Origin: JANQHO01 sp965218075
GTDB taxonomy: Bacteria; Bacteroidota; Bacteroidia; Flavobacteriales; Schleiferiaceae
Assembly (NCBI GenBank): GCA_965218075.1
Contig: CBDCJZ010000003.1
Span: forward strand, 496,001-560,000
Reading direction: 5' to 3'
DNA: 64,000 nucleotides
Part shown: positions 45,315 to 54,579 of the stretch, one piece after another
Layout of the letters: each line of letters opens with the position of its first letter
How positions within the stretch are numbered: position 1 is the first letter of the stretch
Notes under the pieces: model-generated
The model's database searches: none
What the model was told of the DNA's origin: nothing
The model's input: only the letters and a program-made list of their open reading frames with translations
Position numbers and translations under genes: made by a program

Positions 45315-46905
45315 ATGACTCCTAACACTTTGTATTATGGAGATTGTCTTGATTGGATGAAGAAGTGGGATGATGAGATAGTTGGTTTGATTTATTTAGA
45401 CCCATCCTTTAATTCTAAAAAGCCCTATAAATTTTACGTTTTCTAACGAAGGAGGAGGAGATGCACAATATCGGGCTTTTGATGATACCTGGTATTGGAA
45501 TCATAAAGCAACAAAGCGATACCAACGGATTGAAGGAGCGATAGCTAATCCGTCTCAAAAAGCGATAACTGGGTTGTATAAAGCTATAGATGAATCGGGC
45601 ATGCTGGCTTATTTAACCTATATGGCAGAGCGTTTAATTGAAATGAAAAGAATATTAAAATCTACTGGAAGTATCTATTTGCATTGCGACTCTACCGCAA
45701 GTCACTACCTAAAAATAATTATGGACGGCATCTTTGGAATAGCAAATTTTAGGAATGAGATCGTTTGGAAACGAACGTCTTCCGCTGCCAAAGGAAGTCA
45801 ATCCAGTTCTAAAACTTGGGGTGCAAATACCGATAGTATCTTATTTTATACCAAAACGAATAGTTATAAGCTGGTTCCATTGAGAGAAATAACCAAACAG
45901 GAATTGACAGAAAAATTTCCAAAAATAGATGAGAATGGGAAAAGATGCAATACAGCCACCCCCTGCATTTCGCTCTCCATCTTTGGGAGATAGGCCTAAT
46001 TTATGTTATGAGTGGAGAGGACATCGGAACCCGCACCCGTCTGGGTGGAGATTGTCTAAGAAACGTTTGGAAGAAGAATATCGAAAAGGCAACATAATTA
46101 TTATTGACGAAACCCGTATAGAAAGAAGAGCGTATGCAGTTGATTATAAAGGAGTGCCCCCTAGGTAATTTATGGACTGAATCTTGTTTACAACTTGGAT
46201 CGAAAAACAAGGAGAAATTAGGTTATCCAACGCAAAAGCCACTTAAGTTATTAGAACGAATTATCAAAGCCAGTTTAAATGAAGGCGATATTGTTTTAGA
46301 TCCTTTTTGCGGATGTGGAACTACCGTGTTAGCCGCACACAAATTAAATCGTCAATGGATTGGCATTGATATATCTGCCTTTGCAATTGACCTGATAAAA
46401 GAAAAGAGATTAAAAGATCCCGCTATCCAAACAGAAGGCATTCCTTTTGATTTTGAATCTGCTAGAAAACTTTCTAAAGAAGACCCCTTTAGCTTTGAAG
46501 AATGGGCAGTTACTCGTTTAAAAGGATTCGTTCCAAATACAAGGAGGGTAAAAGATATAAGGAATTGATGGACGTGCAACGGTGTCTTACAAACCTGATA
46601 AATTCCCATCAAGGCTCGCGCTTTCTCAAGTTAAAGGGGGAAAGTTTAATCTCAGTCAGCTACGGGATTTCATACACGTAGCCTATAGAGAGACGTCTAC
46701 AATAAATTATTTTATTTCTATTGACCAAGTATCCTCACGAGATGCACGTTCGGAAGCCGCTGGCATGAAAGAGATAAAAATACAAGGTAAATCTTTTGAC
46801 AGAATGAATTTGTGGTCTATACGTGATTACTTTGAAGATCGTATGCCTATTATGAATGACCCATATACAGGTAAACCTATTGACCAACAAAGATTAGCTC
46901 TATGA
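45315..46905 (+). pseudogene. DNA methyltransferase fused to a C-terminal endonuclease-like domain (copy 2), four frameshifts
   Basis: From ATG 45315 the frames in order are 45315-45443, about 45427-45959, about 45929-46160, about 46160-46560 and about 46560-46905. Each step is a one-base gain: a C in CCC at about 45424, a C in CCCCC at about 45963, a C in CCCCC at about 46157, and one base near 46554. After removal there is one open frame of 528 codons with no nonsense codon. Motif IV is LIYLDPSFNS, motif I LDPFCGCGTT; PNLCYEWRG, HPSGWRLSKKRLEEEY and LGYPTQKPLKLLERI are typical of beta-class Mod-like enzymes. GIDGRA and SQVKGGKFN mark an Mrr-like domain. Confidence 0.85.
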
Positions 46906-47011
46906 TATTTTTACAAGTAAAAAATTTCGAACTGCGAATTATAATAATTAATAGGCATACATTTTTGTTATTTTTACGCCGGAATATAAACTAACACTAA
47001 ATACTATTATA

Positions 47012-47698
47012 ATGATTATCATTCTTCTAGCTTTTATGGTAATCGGCTTTATTGTACAAGCCCGACTTAAAAGTAAGTTTAAAAAATACAGCCAGTTACG
47101 ACTTAGTAATAATATGAGCGGTAAGGAAATAGCCGAAAAAATGCTGCACGATAACAACATACATGATGTCGAGGTAATTTCTGCATCTGGTCGCTTAACA
47201 GATCATTATAATCCTATTGACAAAACCGTTAACCTGAGTAAAGATATTTATCACGGACGCTCTGTTGCTGCGGCTGCTGTAGCTGCTCATGAATGCGGTC
47301 ATGCAGTACAACATGCCAGAGCTTATGCCTGGTTGCGGTTTCGCTCCGCTATGGTTCCTGTAGTAAGTTTTAGCTCTAAAGCAATGGGCATTATCTTTTT
47401 ATTGATGCTATTTGGAAATATAGTACTGTCCATGTTTCCTCTCGATACAGTACTACTTGCTATGATTGCGATGCAGGGGGCTATTACGCTTTTTACTGTA
47501 GTCACTTTGCCTGTGGAATATGATGCTTCCAGACGGGCCTTGGTTTGGCTAGAAAAAACCGGTACAACAACCCTCAGCGAGTACGACACGGCTGAAGATG
47601 CTTTAAATGCTGCCGCAAAGACTTATTTGGTTTCAGCCTTAGCAGCTATTACTCAATTAGCTTATTACATCATGCTATTTATGGGCAACAGAGACTAG
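47012..47698 (+). CDS. YugP-family zinc metallopeptidase
   Basis: 228 residues. An N-terminal membrane helix, then a loop with NMSGKEIAEKMLHDNNI, and a zinc-binding HECGH at 93-97 in AAHECGHAVQHA. Further helices (about 115-150, 155-175, 205-225) place it in the inner membrane. Family members are called neutral zinc metallopeptidases; substrates are unknown. LPVEYDASRRALVWLE carries the third zinc ligand candidate. It is open and complete, standing just after the broken methyltransferase. Confidence 0.92.
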   Translation: MIIILLAFMVIGFIVQARLKSKFKKYSQLRLSNNMSGKEIAEKMLHDNNIHDVEVISASGRLTDHYNPIDKTVNLSKDIYHGRSVAAAAVAAHECGHAVQHARAYAWLRFRSAMVPVVSFSSKAMGIIFLLMLFGNIVLSMFPLDTVLLAMIAMQGAITLFTVVTLPVEYDASRRALVWLEKTGTTTLSEYDTAEDALNAAAKTYLVSALAAITQLAYYIMLFMGNRD

Positions 47699-47817
47699 AA
47701 AAGATTTGGGTCTAGATAACTTTGGAGTTTATTTTTAGAAACAACTATCTATTTTTAAACTATTCATGACTTTGTATTTTTATGCCTATTACAGTGCTAT
47801 TAGATCGTGACTTCGAA

Positions 47818-48396
47818 TCAAAATTTGTAAAAATTGTTCCCCTCAATATATTCCCAGACTTTAGGAAAGAGCATAAAGCTTACATTTTTTCCTTTTTTTA
47901 TAGCCTTTTGGATGTCGATGGAGGAGATTTGCATAATAGGAGCCTTCATTAAGATAACCTTAGAATGATTTTTCAGAGCTCCCCCATCGGAGCCTATTCT
48001 GGGATAAATATAAAGATGATGATGCTTTAGTATCCACTTGTAATTTCTCCACCCATGAAAGGTTTGTAAGTTGTCGCTCCCCATGATTAGGGCAAAATTG
48101 CATTCCGGCCATTCTTTGGAAACATAAGCCAAGGTAGTGGCTGTATAAGATGGTGGAGGCAAGCTAAGTTCTATATCGCTCACCTTTAATTTGTAATGGC
48201 CATCTATAGCCAAGTGGACCATGTGCAGCCGTTGGTGGTGGTCGATTAAATTATTTTTAGATTTATGTGGATTATAAGGGGTTACCACAAACCGCACCTC
48301 GTCTAGTTCGGTAAACTCAAGCATGTACTGCGCAATGATGCAATGCCCGATGTGGATAGGATTAAAAGTTCCGAAATAAAGACCTATGTTTTTCAT
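47818..48396 (-). CDS. nadD: Nicotinate-nucleotide adenylyltransferase
   Basis: 192 residues. It makes deamido-NAD from nicotinate mononucleotide and ATP. The nucleotidyltransferase motif GTFNPIHIGH is at 9-18, FVVTPYNPHKSK follows as usual, and MGSDNLQTFHGWRNYKWIL is the substrate block. The C-terminal motif, normally ISSTxIR, reads ISSIDIQ at 157-163: the Thr and Arg are replaced by Ile and Gln. The start overlaps the gmk stop by 4 bases, so translation is coupled to gmk. Confidence 0.9.
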   Translation of the reverse strand: MKNIGLYFGTFNPIHIGHCIIAQYMLEFTELDEVRFVVTPYNPHKSKNNLIDHHQRLHMVHLAIDGHYKLKVSDIELSLPPPSYTATTLAYVSKEWPECNFALIMGSDNLQTFHGWRNYKWILKHHHLYIYPRIGSDGGALKNHSKVILMKAPIMQISSIDIQKAIKKGKNVSFMLFPKVWEYIEGNNFYKF

Positions 48397-48965
48397 TTTC
48401 CCAAAAATAATCTTACCAAATTTTCAGCCTCTTTTTCGGCCACTGATAAATCTTTATTAAGTAATATGTGATCAAATTCGGTAGCCCGCTTCATTTCAAT
48501 TTTGGCTTTGGCTAGTCTTTGCCAGACCTTTTTCTCTATTTCCGTATCACGGAAACGCAATCTGTTCTCGAGCTCATCCAGAGAAGGGGGCTTTACAAAA
48601 ATCACTAGAGCTCTATTGCTAAATTGTTTTTTGAGATTTAATCCTCCTACTACATCCATATCAAAGACAGCATCCCTACTCATATTCCATATTCGCTCCA
48701 CTTCTGACCGTAATGTACCATAAAATGTTTCTTTGTATACCTCTTCCCATTCCAAGAAATCTCCTTTTTTTACTCTTTCTTTAAATTCCTCTTGCGATAA
48801 AAAATAGTAATCTCGAGCATGCTCTTCTCCCAAGCGGGACATTCGGCTGGTTGCAGATATACTAAATTGTAAATCCAGATTCTTTTTCAAAAGACGTTTT
48901 ACTAAAGTAGTTTTCCCCGAACCACTAGGAGCTGAAAAAATGACGAGCTTACCTCTTCGCTTCAT
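48393..48965 (-). CDS. gmk: Guanylate kinase
   Basis: 190 residues, standard length. It phosphorylates GMP and dGMP with ATP. The P-loop APSGSGKTT is at 12-20, followed by FSISATSRMSRLGEEHARDYYFLS (split here) with the GMP-binding arginines, FLEWEEVYKETFYGTL, and the FVKPPSLDELENRL and RFRDTEIEKKVWQRL lid region. It lies 5 bases downstream of the broken yicC and overlaps nadD by 4 bases, a classical yicC-gmk-nadD operon of Bacteroidetes. Confidence 0.95.
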   Translation of the reverse strand: MKRRGKLVIFSAPSGSGKTTLVKRLLKKNLDLQFSISATSRMSRLGEEHARDYYFLSQEEFKERVKKGDFLEWEEVYKETFYGTLRSEVERIWNMSRDAVFDMDVVGGLNLKKQFSNRALVIFVKPPSLDELENRLRFRDTEIEKKVWQRLAKAKIEMKRATEFDHILLNKDLSVAEKEAENLVRLFLGK

Positions 48966-48970
48966 TCTTT

Positions 48971-49822
48971 TTACAGGATATTCAAGACCTGCTCTTTTAT
49001 TTTTTCCAATCGATCTTTCATTTCTACCACTAATTTTTGCATTTCGGCATGACTAGCCTTGGCTCCTATGGTATTGATCTCGCGACCAATTTCTTGGGCT
49101 ATAAAACCTAATTTTCTACCAACTTCCCCACCAGTATTCAAAACAGAAACAAAATAATTCAAGTGGCTTGCAAGACGGACTTTTTCTTCGTTTATATCGA
49201 ACTTCTCCAGGTAGTAGATCAATTCCTGCTCATAGCGATTTTCATCTGGTTTATTCGTTAATTCCAAATGTCTCTCATTCAGTTTATCCTTAATTTTTTG
49301 AGAACGTTGTTCTTAAAAATCATTTAATTTTTCCAATAAATTCGAAATTTCAACTAGCTGAATTCTGATATCCTTTACCATCTGTTTTCCTTCTATTTTA
49401 CGGAACTCTATTTAATTGATCAATGGTATTATCGAGAGCTTCTCGTATAACCCTCCACTCTTCTTCATCCACCTCATCTTCTACTAATTGCAATACATCT
49501 GGCAAGTGCATTACGGCTGACAGGTAATCTCCTTCAATTTGAGTTTCAGCACCAATGGACTTTAGCTGGTTGAGATAACCGATTATCAATTTTTCATTGA
49601 TACGGAGAACTTTTTCAAGTTCGGTAACTTCACAGTACAAATTGAGATCGATCTTGCCTCTTTGTAGTTTTTCTACTATTGTCTGGCGCAGGACATTTTC
49701 CTTTTCGCGATAAAAATTAGGAATTCTCATACTAAGGCCTATTTGCTTACTATTGAGGCTTTTAAGCTCAATAGTAATTTTTTTGTAGACAATTGATGTA
49801 CGGTTTTACCAAAACCCGTCAT
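48971..49822 (-). pseudogene. yicC: Broken yicC (YicC/YloC-family endoribonuclease)
   Basis: The gene would start at ATG 49822 (MTGFGKTVHQLS) and end at 48971, 284 codons in all, a normal length. A frame change falls in a run of seven A (on the minus strand, about 49776-49782) before TIELKSLNSKQIGLSMRIPN. A second, one extra G, lies near 49406 between IDQLNR and FRKIEGKQMVKDIR. A TAA at about 49317 then interrupts LNDF/EQRSQKIKDKLNE. The final 98 codons (DENRYEQELIYYLEKFDINE, GRKLGFIAQEIGREINTIG) are clean DUF1732. YicC cleaves RNA; it is often kept with gmk, so the loss is notable. Confidence 0.85.
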
Positions 49823-49860
49823 AGAATAAATGTCCGCCATAGGCTGTAAAATTATCAAAG

Positions 49861-50766
49861 CTATCGTTTGTAAAAGGAAACTAGGTAAACACCAGAAAAA
49901 ATAAAAACTGCTGCTATCAACAAAGTCCAGGTCAAATGATCTTTTCCTAGGATAATCGATACCACAGAAGCGATAAGGGGTTGCAGGTAAACATAAAAAC
50001 TAACAGTTGAGGAAGTTACTGTTCGCAAAGCAAATATATTGAGTAGATAAGCTAAAAAAGTAGTACATACCACTACAAATAGAGTTGAGTGGACTATATT
50101 TATAGGCATGTCGTTCCATTCTACTGTATTTAATTGATTAATGCTTACAGGCATCACAATGAGGACGCCAAAGGTGAAAATCCACTTAGTTACTGTAATT
50201 GCTTTATACCTCACCACCAAAGGTTTTACCATTACCAGATAAACAGCATAAGAAGTGGCATTGAGAAATACTAGTAAGTTCCCCAGTGACTTACCGAAAT
50301 CCGTCATGGTAGAAATATCAGCTCGTCGGGTAATAAGATATAATGCTCCACTAATACCCAGGGCTATGCCAATCGCTTTAGCTAACGTAAGAGATACTCT
50401 CGTAAAAATAACAGACAACACTAATACCATAATAGGATTAGAAGTCATTATAATTGAAGCATTTATAGGTGTTGTAATGTTTAAGCCCTCAAAAAACAGG
50501 GTTTGATTTAATGCTACACCAAAAAGGCCACAGCCTATAAAACGGACTATGTCTTTTCTTAGGATTTGAATCTTTGGAGAAATAATAAAATCAACCATCC
50601 AGAATAATAGGGTGGCCCCTATTGTTCTTAAAAGAACAAAGCCTCTCGGCTGTACGTAGTCTGGCATTACTCCCTTGGCAATTATGTAATTTAAACCATA
50701 GATTAAGGCTACTATAAGCAGTGCCAGGTGAGCTATTATCATTCTTTCTTTTTCTTTTAAATTCAA
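49861..50766 (-). CDS. DMT-superfamily (EamA) transporter
   Basis: 301 residues with about ten hydrophobic helices in two related halves, the EamA duplication. The first half includes ALIYGLNYIIAKG and GVALNQTLFFEGLNIT, a block repeated in the family; the second includes LNATSYAVYLVMVKPLV and ALRTVTSSTVSFYVYLQPLI. It is an inner-membrane permease for an unknown metabolite, perhaps an exporter of amino acids or related compounds. It lies between yicC and the trans-sulfuration gene, which is divergent from it. Confidence 0.9.
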   Translation of the reverse strand: MNLKEKERMIIAHLALLIVALIYGLNYIIAKGVMPDYVQPRGFVLLRTIGATLLFWMVDFIISPKIQILRKDIVRFIGCGLFGVALNQTLFFEGLNITTPINASIIMTSNPIMVLVLSVIFTRVSLTLAKAIGIALGISGALYLITRRADISTMTDFGKSLGNLLVFLNATSYAVYLVMVKPLVVRYKAITVTKWIFTFGVLIVMPVSINQLNTVEWNDMPINIVHSTLFVVVCTTFLAYLLNIFALRTVTSSTVSFYVYLQPLIASVVSIILGKDHLTWTLLIAAVFIFSGVYLVSFYKR

Positions 50767-50883
50767 AGTCTAAGGAGACAAAGCTACTTAAGCCTACACA
50801 TCAGAGCCATATGAGTTTTAATTATTACTTTTAGAGTTCTGTTTTATCATAATTTTACCTTATGTCATCAAGAAATAACCCCC

Positions 50884-52047
50884 ATGCCTCATAATAAGAA
50901 GTTGAAATTCAACACCCTCATTATACATGGAGGCCAGAAAACTGATCCGGCAACAGGAGCCATTACACCTCCAATTTATCAGACCTCTACTTATGTTCAA
51001 ATAGTTCCAGGAGAGCATAAAGGCTATGAATATTCCCGTACTCAAAACCCGAGTCGCCAAGCTTTGGAAAACAGTATTGCCGCTATTGAAGGGGGTAATT
51101 ATGGGCTGGCTTTTGGCAGCGGTCTAGCAGCTATTGATGCTATTATTAAAACGTTAAAACCCCAAGACGAAGTGATTTCTACTAATGATCTTTATGGAGG
51201 CACTTACCGTCTCTTCCGCTCCATCTTTGAGCCTTTGGGTATTAAATTCCACTTCTTAACGATGTCTGATGCAGATAAAATATCAAGTCTAGTAAATAAT
51301 AATACCCGCTTGATTTGGGTTGAAACTCCAACTAACCCAATGATGAATGTGATAGACATTAAAATGGTCAGTGAGATAGCTAAAGCTAATAACAGCCTTC
51401 TGGCAGTAGATAACACTTTTGCTACTCCTTGTTTACAACAGCCTCTTTCTTTAGGTGCTGATATAGTAATGCATTCTGCTACAAAATATTTAGGCGGTCA
51501 CTCCGATGTAGTATTGGGCTTATTGACTGTAAAGAATAAAGGGCTAGCCGACAAACTCTATTTCATTCAGAATTCTTCCGGTGCTATTTGCGGCCCGATG
51601 GACTCATTTCTAGTTTTAAGGGGTATTAAAACCTTACACGTTCGTATGCAAAGACATTGTGAAAACGGTAGAATGATAGCTTATTTCTTAAAAAATCACT
51701 CTAAAGTAAATAAGGTTTACTGGCCAGGATTTGAAGAACACCCCAATTATACGATAGCTAAAATGCAAATGAAAGATTTTGGTGGTATGATTTCGTTTAC
51801 GATAAAAAGTGGTTCCCTGCAAGATACTCTAAAGGTGTTATCTTCATTTAAAGTGTTTTCACTGGCAGAGTCTCTGGGTGGAATAGAGTCTCTTGCTAGT
51901 CACCCAGCTAGTATGACACATGGTTCCATTCCCAAAGAGGAAAGAGAAAAAACCGGTGTGTTTGATTCCCTGATACGCCTTAGTGTGGGAATTGAAGATA
52001 TTAAAGACCTCAAAGTCGATTTAGATCAAGCATTACAACAAATCTGA
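50884..52047 (+). CDS. Trans-sulfuration PLP enzyme (cystathionine gamma-synthase/lyase family)
   Basis: 387 residues, full length. The PLP lysine is Lys201 in MHSATKYLGGHSDVVLG. YEYSRTQNPSRQALE, LAFGSGLAAIDAII, DLYGGTYRLF, VETPTNPMMNVIDI and the C-terminal SLGGIESLASHPASMTH are all in place. Members of this fold make or split cystathionine (MetB, MetC, MccB). The sequence does not tell these apart; Bacteroidetes enzymes of this type are usually annotated as cystathionine gamma-synthase. The gene is divergent from the DMT transporter gene, with a 117-base spacer. Confidence 0.9.
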   Translation: MPHNKKLKFNTLIIHGGQKTDPATGAITPPIYQTSTYVQIVPGEHKGYEYSRTQNPSRQALENSIAAIEGGNYGLAFGSGLAAIDAIIKTLKPQDEVISTNDLYGGTYRLFRSIFEPLGIKFHFLTMSDADKISSLVNNNTRLIWVETPTNPMMNVIDIKMVSEIAKANNSLLAVDNTFATPCLQQPLSLGADIVMHSATKYLGGHSDVVLGLLTVKNKGLADKLYFIQNSSGAICGPMDSFLVLRGIKTLHVRMQRHCENGRMIAYFLKNHSKVNKVYWPGFEEHPNYTIAKMQMKDFGGMISFTIKSGSLQDTLKVLSSFKVFSLAESLGGIESLASHPASMTHGSIPKEEREKTGVFDSLIRLSVGIEDIKDLKVDLDQALQQI

Positions 52048-52101
52048 AGAGGAAATATTGCCATCGAAAGATATTAATCATTTTATAGAGATCAATACAT
52101 A

Positions 52102-52803
52102 ATGATACAGTTCTATATTAGTGGTGCTAGTTCTGGTATTGGTAAAGCTTTAGCTGAGCAGGCGCTAAAGAAGGGACATAAGGTTACCAACTTTAGTCGA
52201 AGAAATACTATTGAACATTTCAATTACAGACACCATGCTATAGATCTTTCGGACTTTTCACAGCTTTTTAAGCTAGACTTTGTCGCAGACAGAAAAGCTG
52301 AAAAGCTCGTGCTGATTAATAATGCCGGCTGGATTGGCGAGATAAAACCTCTAGGTAAGCTCTCCCCAAAAAAAATTGATCGGGTATACAAAATTAACCT
52401 TATAGCCCCGGTCATTTTATCAAAGCTATTTATAGAGCAAACCGAAAAAATAGAGTTGGAGAAGATGATTGTTAACGTTTCATCTGGAGCCGGAAAACAC
52501 GCCATATCCGGTTGGAGTACGTATTGCTCTTCCAAAGCTGCTTTGGACATGCTTAGCCGCGTAGTTCAACTTGACTATCCTAAAATTAAGTGCTTTTCTA
52601 TTGCCCCTGGAATTGTCGATACTGAAATGCAAAACGAAATACGACAAGCAGAAGGAACTTATTTTCCTGATAAACAGCGTTTCATAGATTACAAAGAAGA
52701 AGGACAACTCACTTCACCCTCTTCGGTTGCAAGATCTATTTTCCAAATAATTGAAAACCCTGACCTCGTTCCAAATACTGTCTTCTCTATAAGAGATATC
52801 TAA
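52102..52803 (+). CDS. Short-chain dehydrogenase/reductase
   Basis: 233 residues. A classical SDR: ISGASSGIGKAL (cofactor loop, 6-17), LINNAGWIGE, catalytic Ser in NVSSGAG near 127, and Tyr141-Lys145 in YCSSK. FSRRNTIE after the second strand suggests NADPH. The pattern SGWSTYCSSKAALDM with TEMQNEIRQ resembles sepiapterin-reductase/benzil-reductase-like SDRs. The substrate is unknown. It lies 54 bases after the trans-sulfuration gene and may be transcribed with it. Confidence 0.9.
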   Translation: MIQFYISGASSGIGKALAEQALKKGHKVTNFSRRNTIEHFNYRHHAIDLSDFSQLFKLDFVADRKAEKLVLINNAGWIGEIKPLGKLSPKKIDRVYKINLIAPVILSKLFIEQTEKIELEKMIVNVSSGAGKHAISGWSTYCSSKAALDMLSRVVQLDYPKIKCFSIAPGIVDTEMQNEIRQAEGTYFPDKQRFIDYKEEGQLTSPSSVARSIFQIIENPDLVPNTVFSIRDI

Positions 52804-53105
52804 ACCTTATTGTCTTTACCCATTCCCATCTGAGCTTTTGCAATTTCTTCTTTAAAATAACTGTAAAATGATTTTATGTCATTTACCTGTTTGCATCTAC
52901 CTGAGCAATGCACACAGACAGGTGTTAATTTTCGTATTCTCATAGCTGTTATATCCAAAGAAAAGCACCTTATTTATCTCTTTAAATTATAGCCCTGAAA
53001 TGTGCGACGGTATAATAAATGTCCATTTTTCTCCTTTTACCCTATTTTAGCACTTATCTTAGGATGTTTAAAGTTATCCAGAGTCAAAATTATTTAGCAT
53101 AAATC
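52804..53105. other. 300-bp intergenic stretch, nothing recognised
   Basis: Contains the promoter region of gdhA but no clear TTG/TAnnTTTG pair, no hairpin with T-run and no open frame of note. Confidence 0.5.
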
Positions 53106-54458
53106 GTGTCTCAAGAACCTAAACAACTGGTTAATTCTTTCATGGAAAGGGTGAAAACAAAAAACCCCAACGAGCCTGAATTTTTACAAGCAGTACATGA
53201 AGTAGCTGAAACTATAATTCCATTTATTGAGGAACATCCCAAATACAAAGAGGGTAAAATTCTCGAGAGAATAAGCGAGCCTGAAAGAATAATTATATTC
53301 AGAGTCCCTTGGCTGGATGATAAAGGTCAAGTGCAGGTTAATCGCGGCTATCGCGTGGAATTTAACTCTGCTATTGGCCCCTATAAGGGAGGTTTGCGCT
53401 TTCATTCTACTGTTAATCTTTCTATTCTTAAGTTTTTGGGGTTTGAGCAAATTTTTAAAAACTCATTGACCACTCTACCGATGGGTGCTGGTAAAGGAGG
53501 ATCTGATTTTGACCCTAAAGGAAAATCAAATAATGAAGTAATGAAGTTTTGCCAATCATATATGATTGAGCTTTCTCGCCATATTGGCCCTGATACGGAT
53601 GTTCCCGCCGGAGATATAGGAGTAGGCAGTCGTGAAATTGGCTATATGTTTGGACAGTACAAGCGCCTTCGTAACGAGTTTACCGGTGTTTTAACTGGAA
53701 AAGGTATTAACTGGGGAGGTTCATTAATTCGCCCTGAAGCTACTGGCTATGGAGTAGTATATTTTGCTGTCGAGATGTTAGCTGCTAAAAACGATACTTT
53801 GATGAATAAGACAATAGCTGTTTCAGGCTCAGGAAATGTAGCTCAGAATGCCATTGAGAAAGCTATCGAACTGGGGGCAAAAGTAGTTACTGCTTCGGAT
53901 TCTTCAGGTTTTATTTACGATAAAGATGGTATCAATGCCGAAAAATTAGATTACCTGAGAGATCTGAAAAACAAGAAAAGAGGACGTATCGAGAAATACG
54001 CCAATAAATTTAGCTGTGAGTTTTACAAAAGTAAAAGACCATGGGGAGTTCAATGTCATATAGCATTACCTTGTGCCACTCAGAATGAATTGGAAGAAAA
54101 AGATGCGAAATCTCTCATTCAAAATGATGTAGAAGCAATTGTGGAAGGAGCTAATATGCCTTCTACTCCCAGAGCTGTTGAAAAATTTTGCAAGGCTAAA
54201 GTTTTATTCGCTCCTGGTAAAGCCTCAAACGCAGGAGGAGTTGCTGTTTCAGGTCTCGAAATGACACAAAATGCTATGCATTCCGCATGGGAAAGTCAGA
54301 TTGTTGAAAGCCGCTTGGAAGATATCATGCAAAACATTCATATGACGTGCGTAAAATATGGCCGTGAGGAAAATGATTATGTCAATTATGTAAAAGGTGC
54401 CAACATTGCAGGATTTGTAAAAGTAGCCGAATCTATGTTAGATCAAGGAATTGTATAG
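53106..54458 (+). CDS. gdhA: Glutamate dehydrogenase (NADP-type, hexameric)
   Basis: 450 residues, the length of the hexameric 50-kDa class. Starts at GTG 53106; the ATG at residue 13 would cut the conserved N-terminal helix. It makes glutamate from 2-oxoglutarate and ammonia. NRGYRVEFNSAIGPYKGGLRFH (split here) and the catalytic lysines in LTTLPMGAGKGGSDFDPKGK are visible, then PAGDIGVGSREIGYMFGQYK with the catalytic aspartate, the nucleotide fold around VSGSGNVAQNAIEKA, and PGKASNAGGVAVSGLEM. NADP use is the usual assignment for this subfamily, not proven here. Confidence 0.95.
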   Translation: MSQEPKQLVNSFMERVKTKNPNEPEFLQAVHEVAETIIPFIEEHPKYKEGKILERISEPERIIIFRVPWLDDKGQVQVNRGYRVEFNSAIGPYKGGLRFHSTVNLSILKFLGFEQIFKNSLTTLPMGAGKGGSDFDPKGKSNNEVMKFCQSYMIELSRHIGPDTDVPAGDIGVGSREIGYMFGQYKRLRNEFTGVLTGKGINWGGSLIRPEATGYGVVYFAVEMLAAKNDTLMNKTIAVSGSGNVAQNAIEKAIELGAKVVTASDSSGFIYDKDGINAEKLDYLRDLKNKKRGRIEKYANKFSCEFYKSKRPWGVQCHIALPCATQNELEEKDAKSLIQNDVEAIVEGANMPSTPRAVEKFCKAKVLFAPGKASNAGGVAVSGLEMTQNAMHSAWESQIVESRLEDIMQNIHMTCVKYGREENDYVNYVKGANIAGFVKVAESMLDQGIV

Positions 54459-54579
54459 GTAAAAAATAAATTCTCTCAAATAGCGATTCCCAAAAAGTTT
54501 GTTCACTTTTGAAAGGAGAACTTTGGTTTTCTAACTCAATCAAAGGGTATTTAAAAAACCTGCTGGATTTTCCACCTAA

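Noticed and set aside
53106..54458. Possible use of a later ATG for gdhA.
   Set aside because: It would remove a conserved N-terminal helix; the GTG start is kept.
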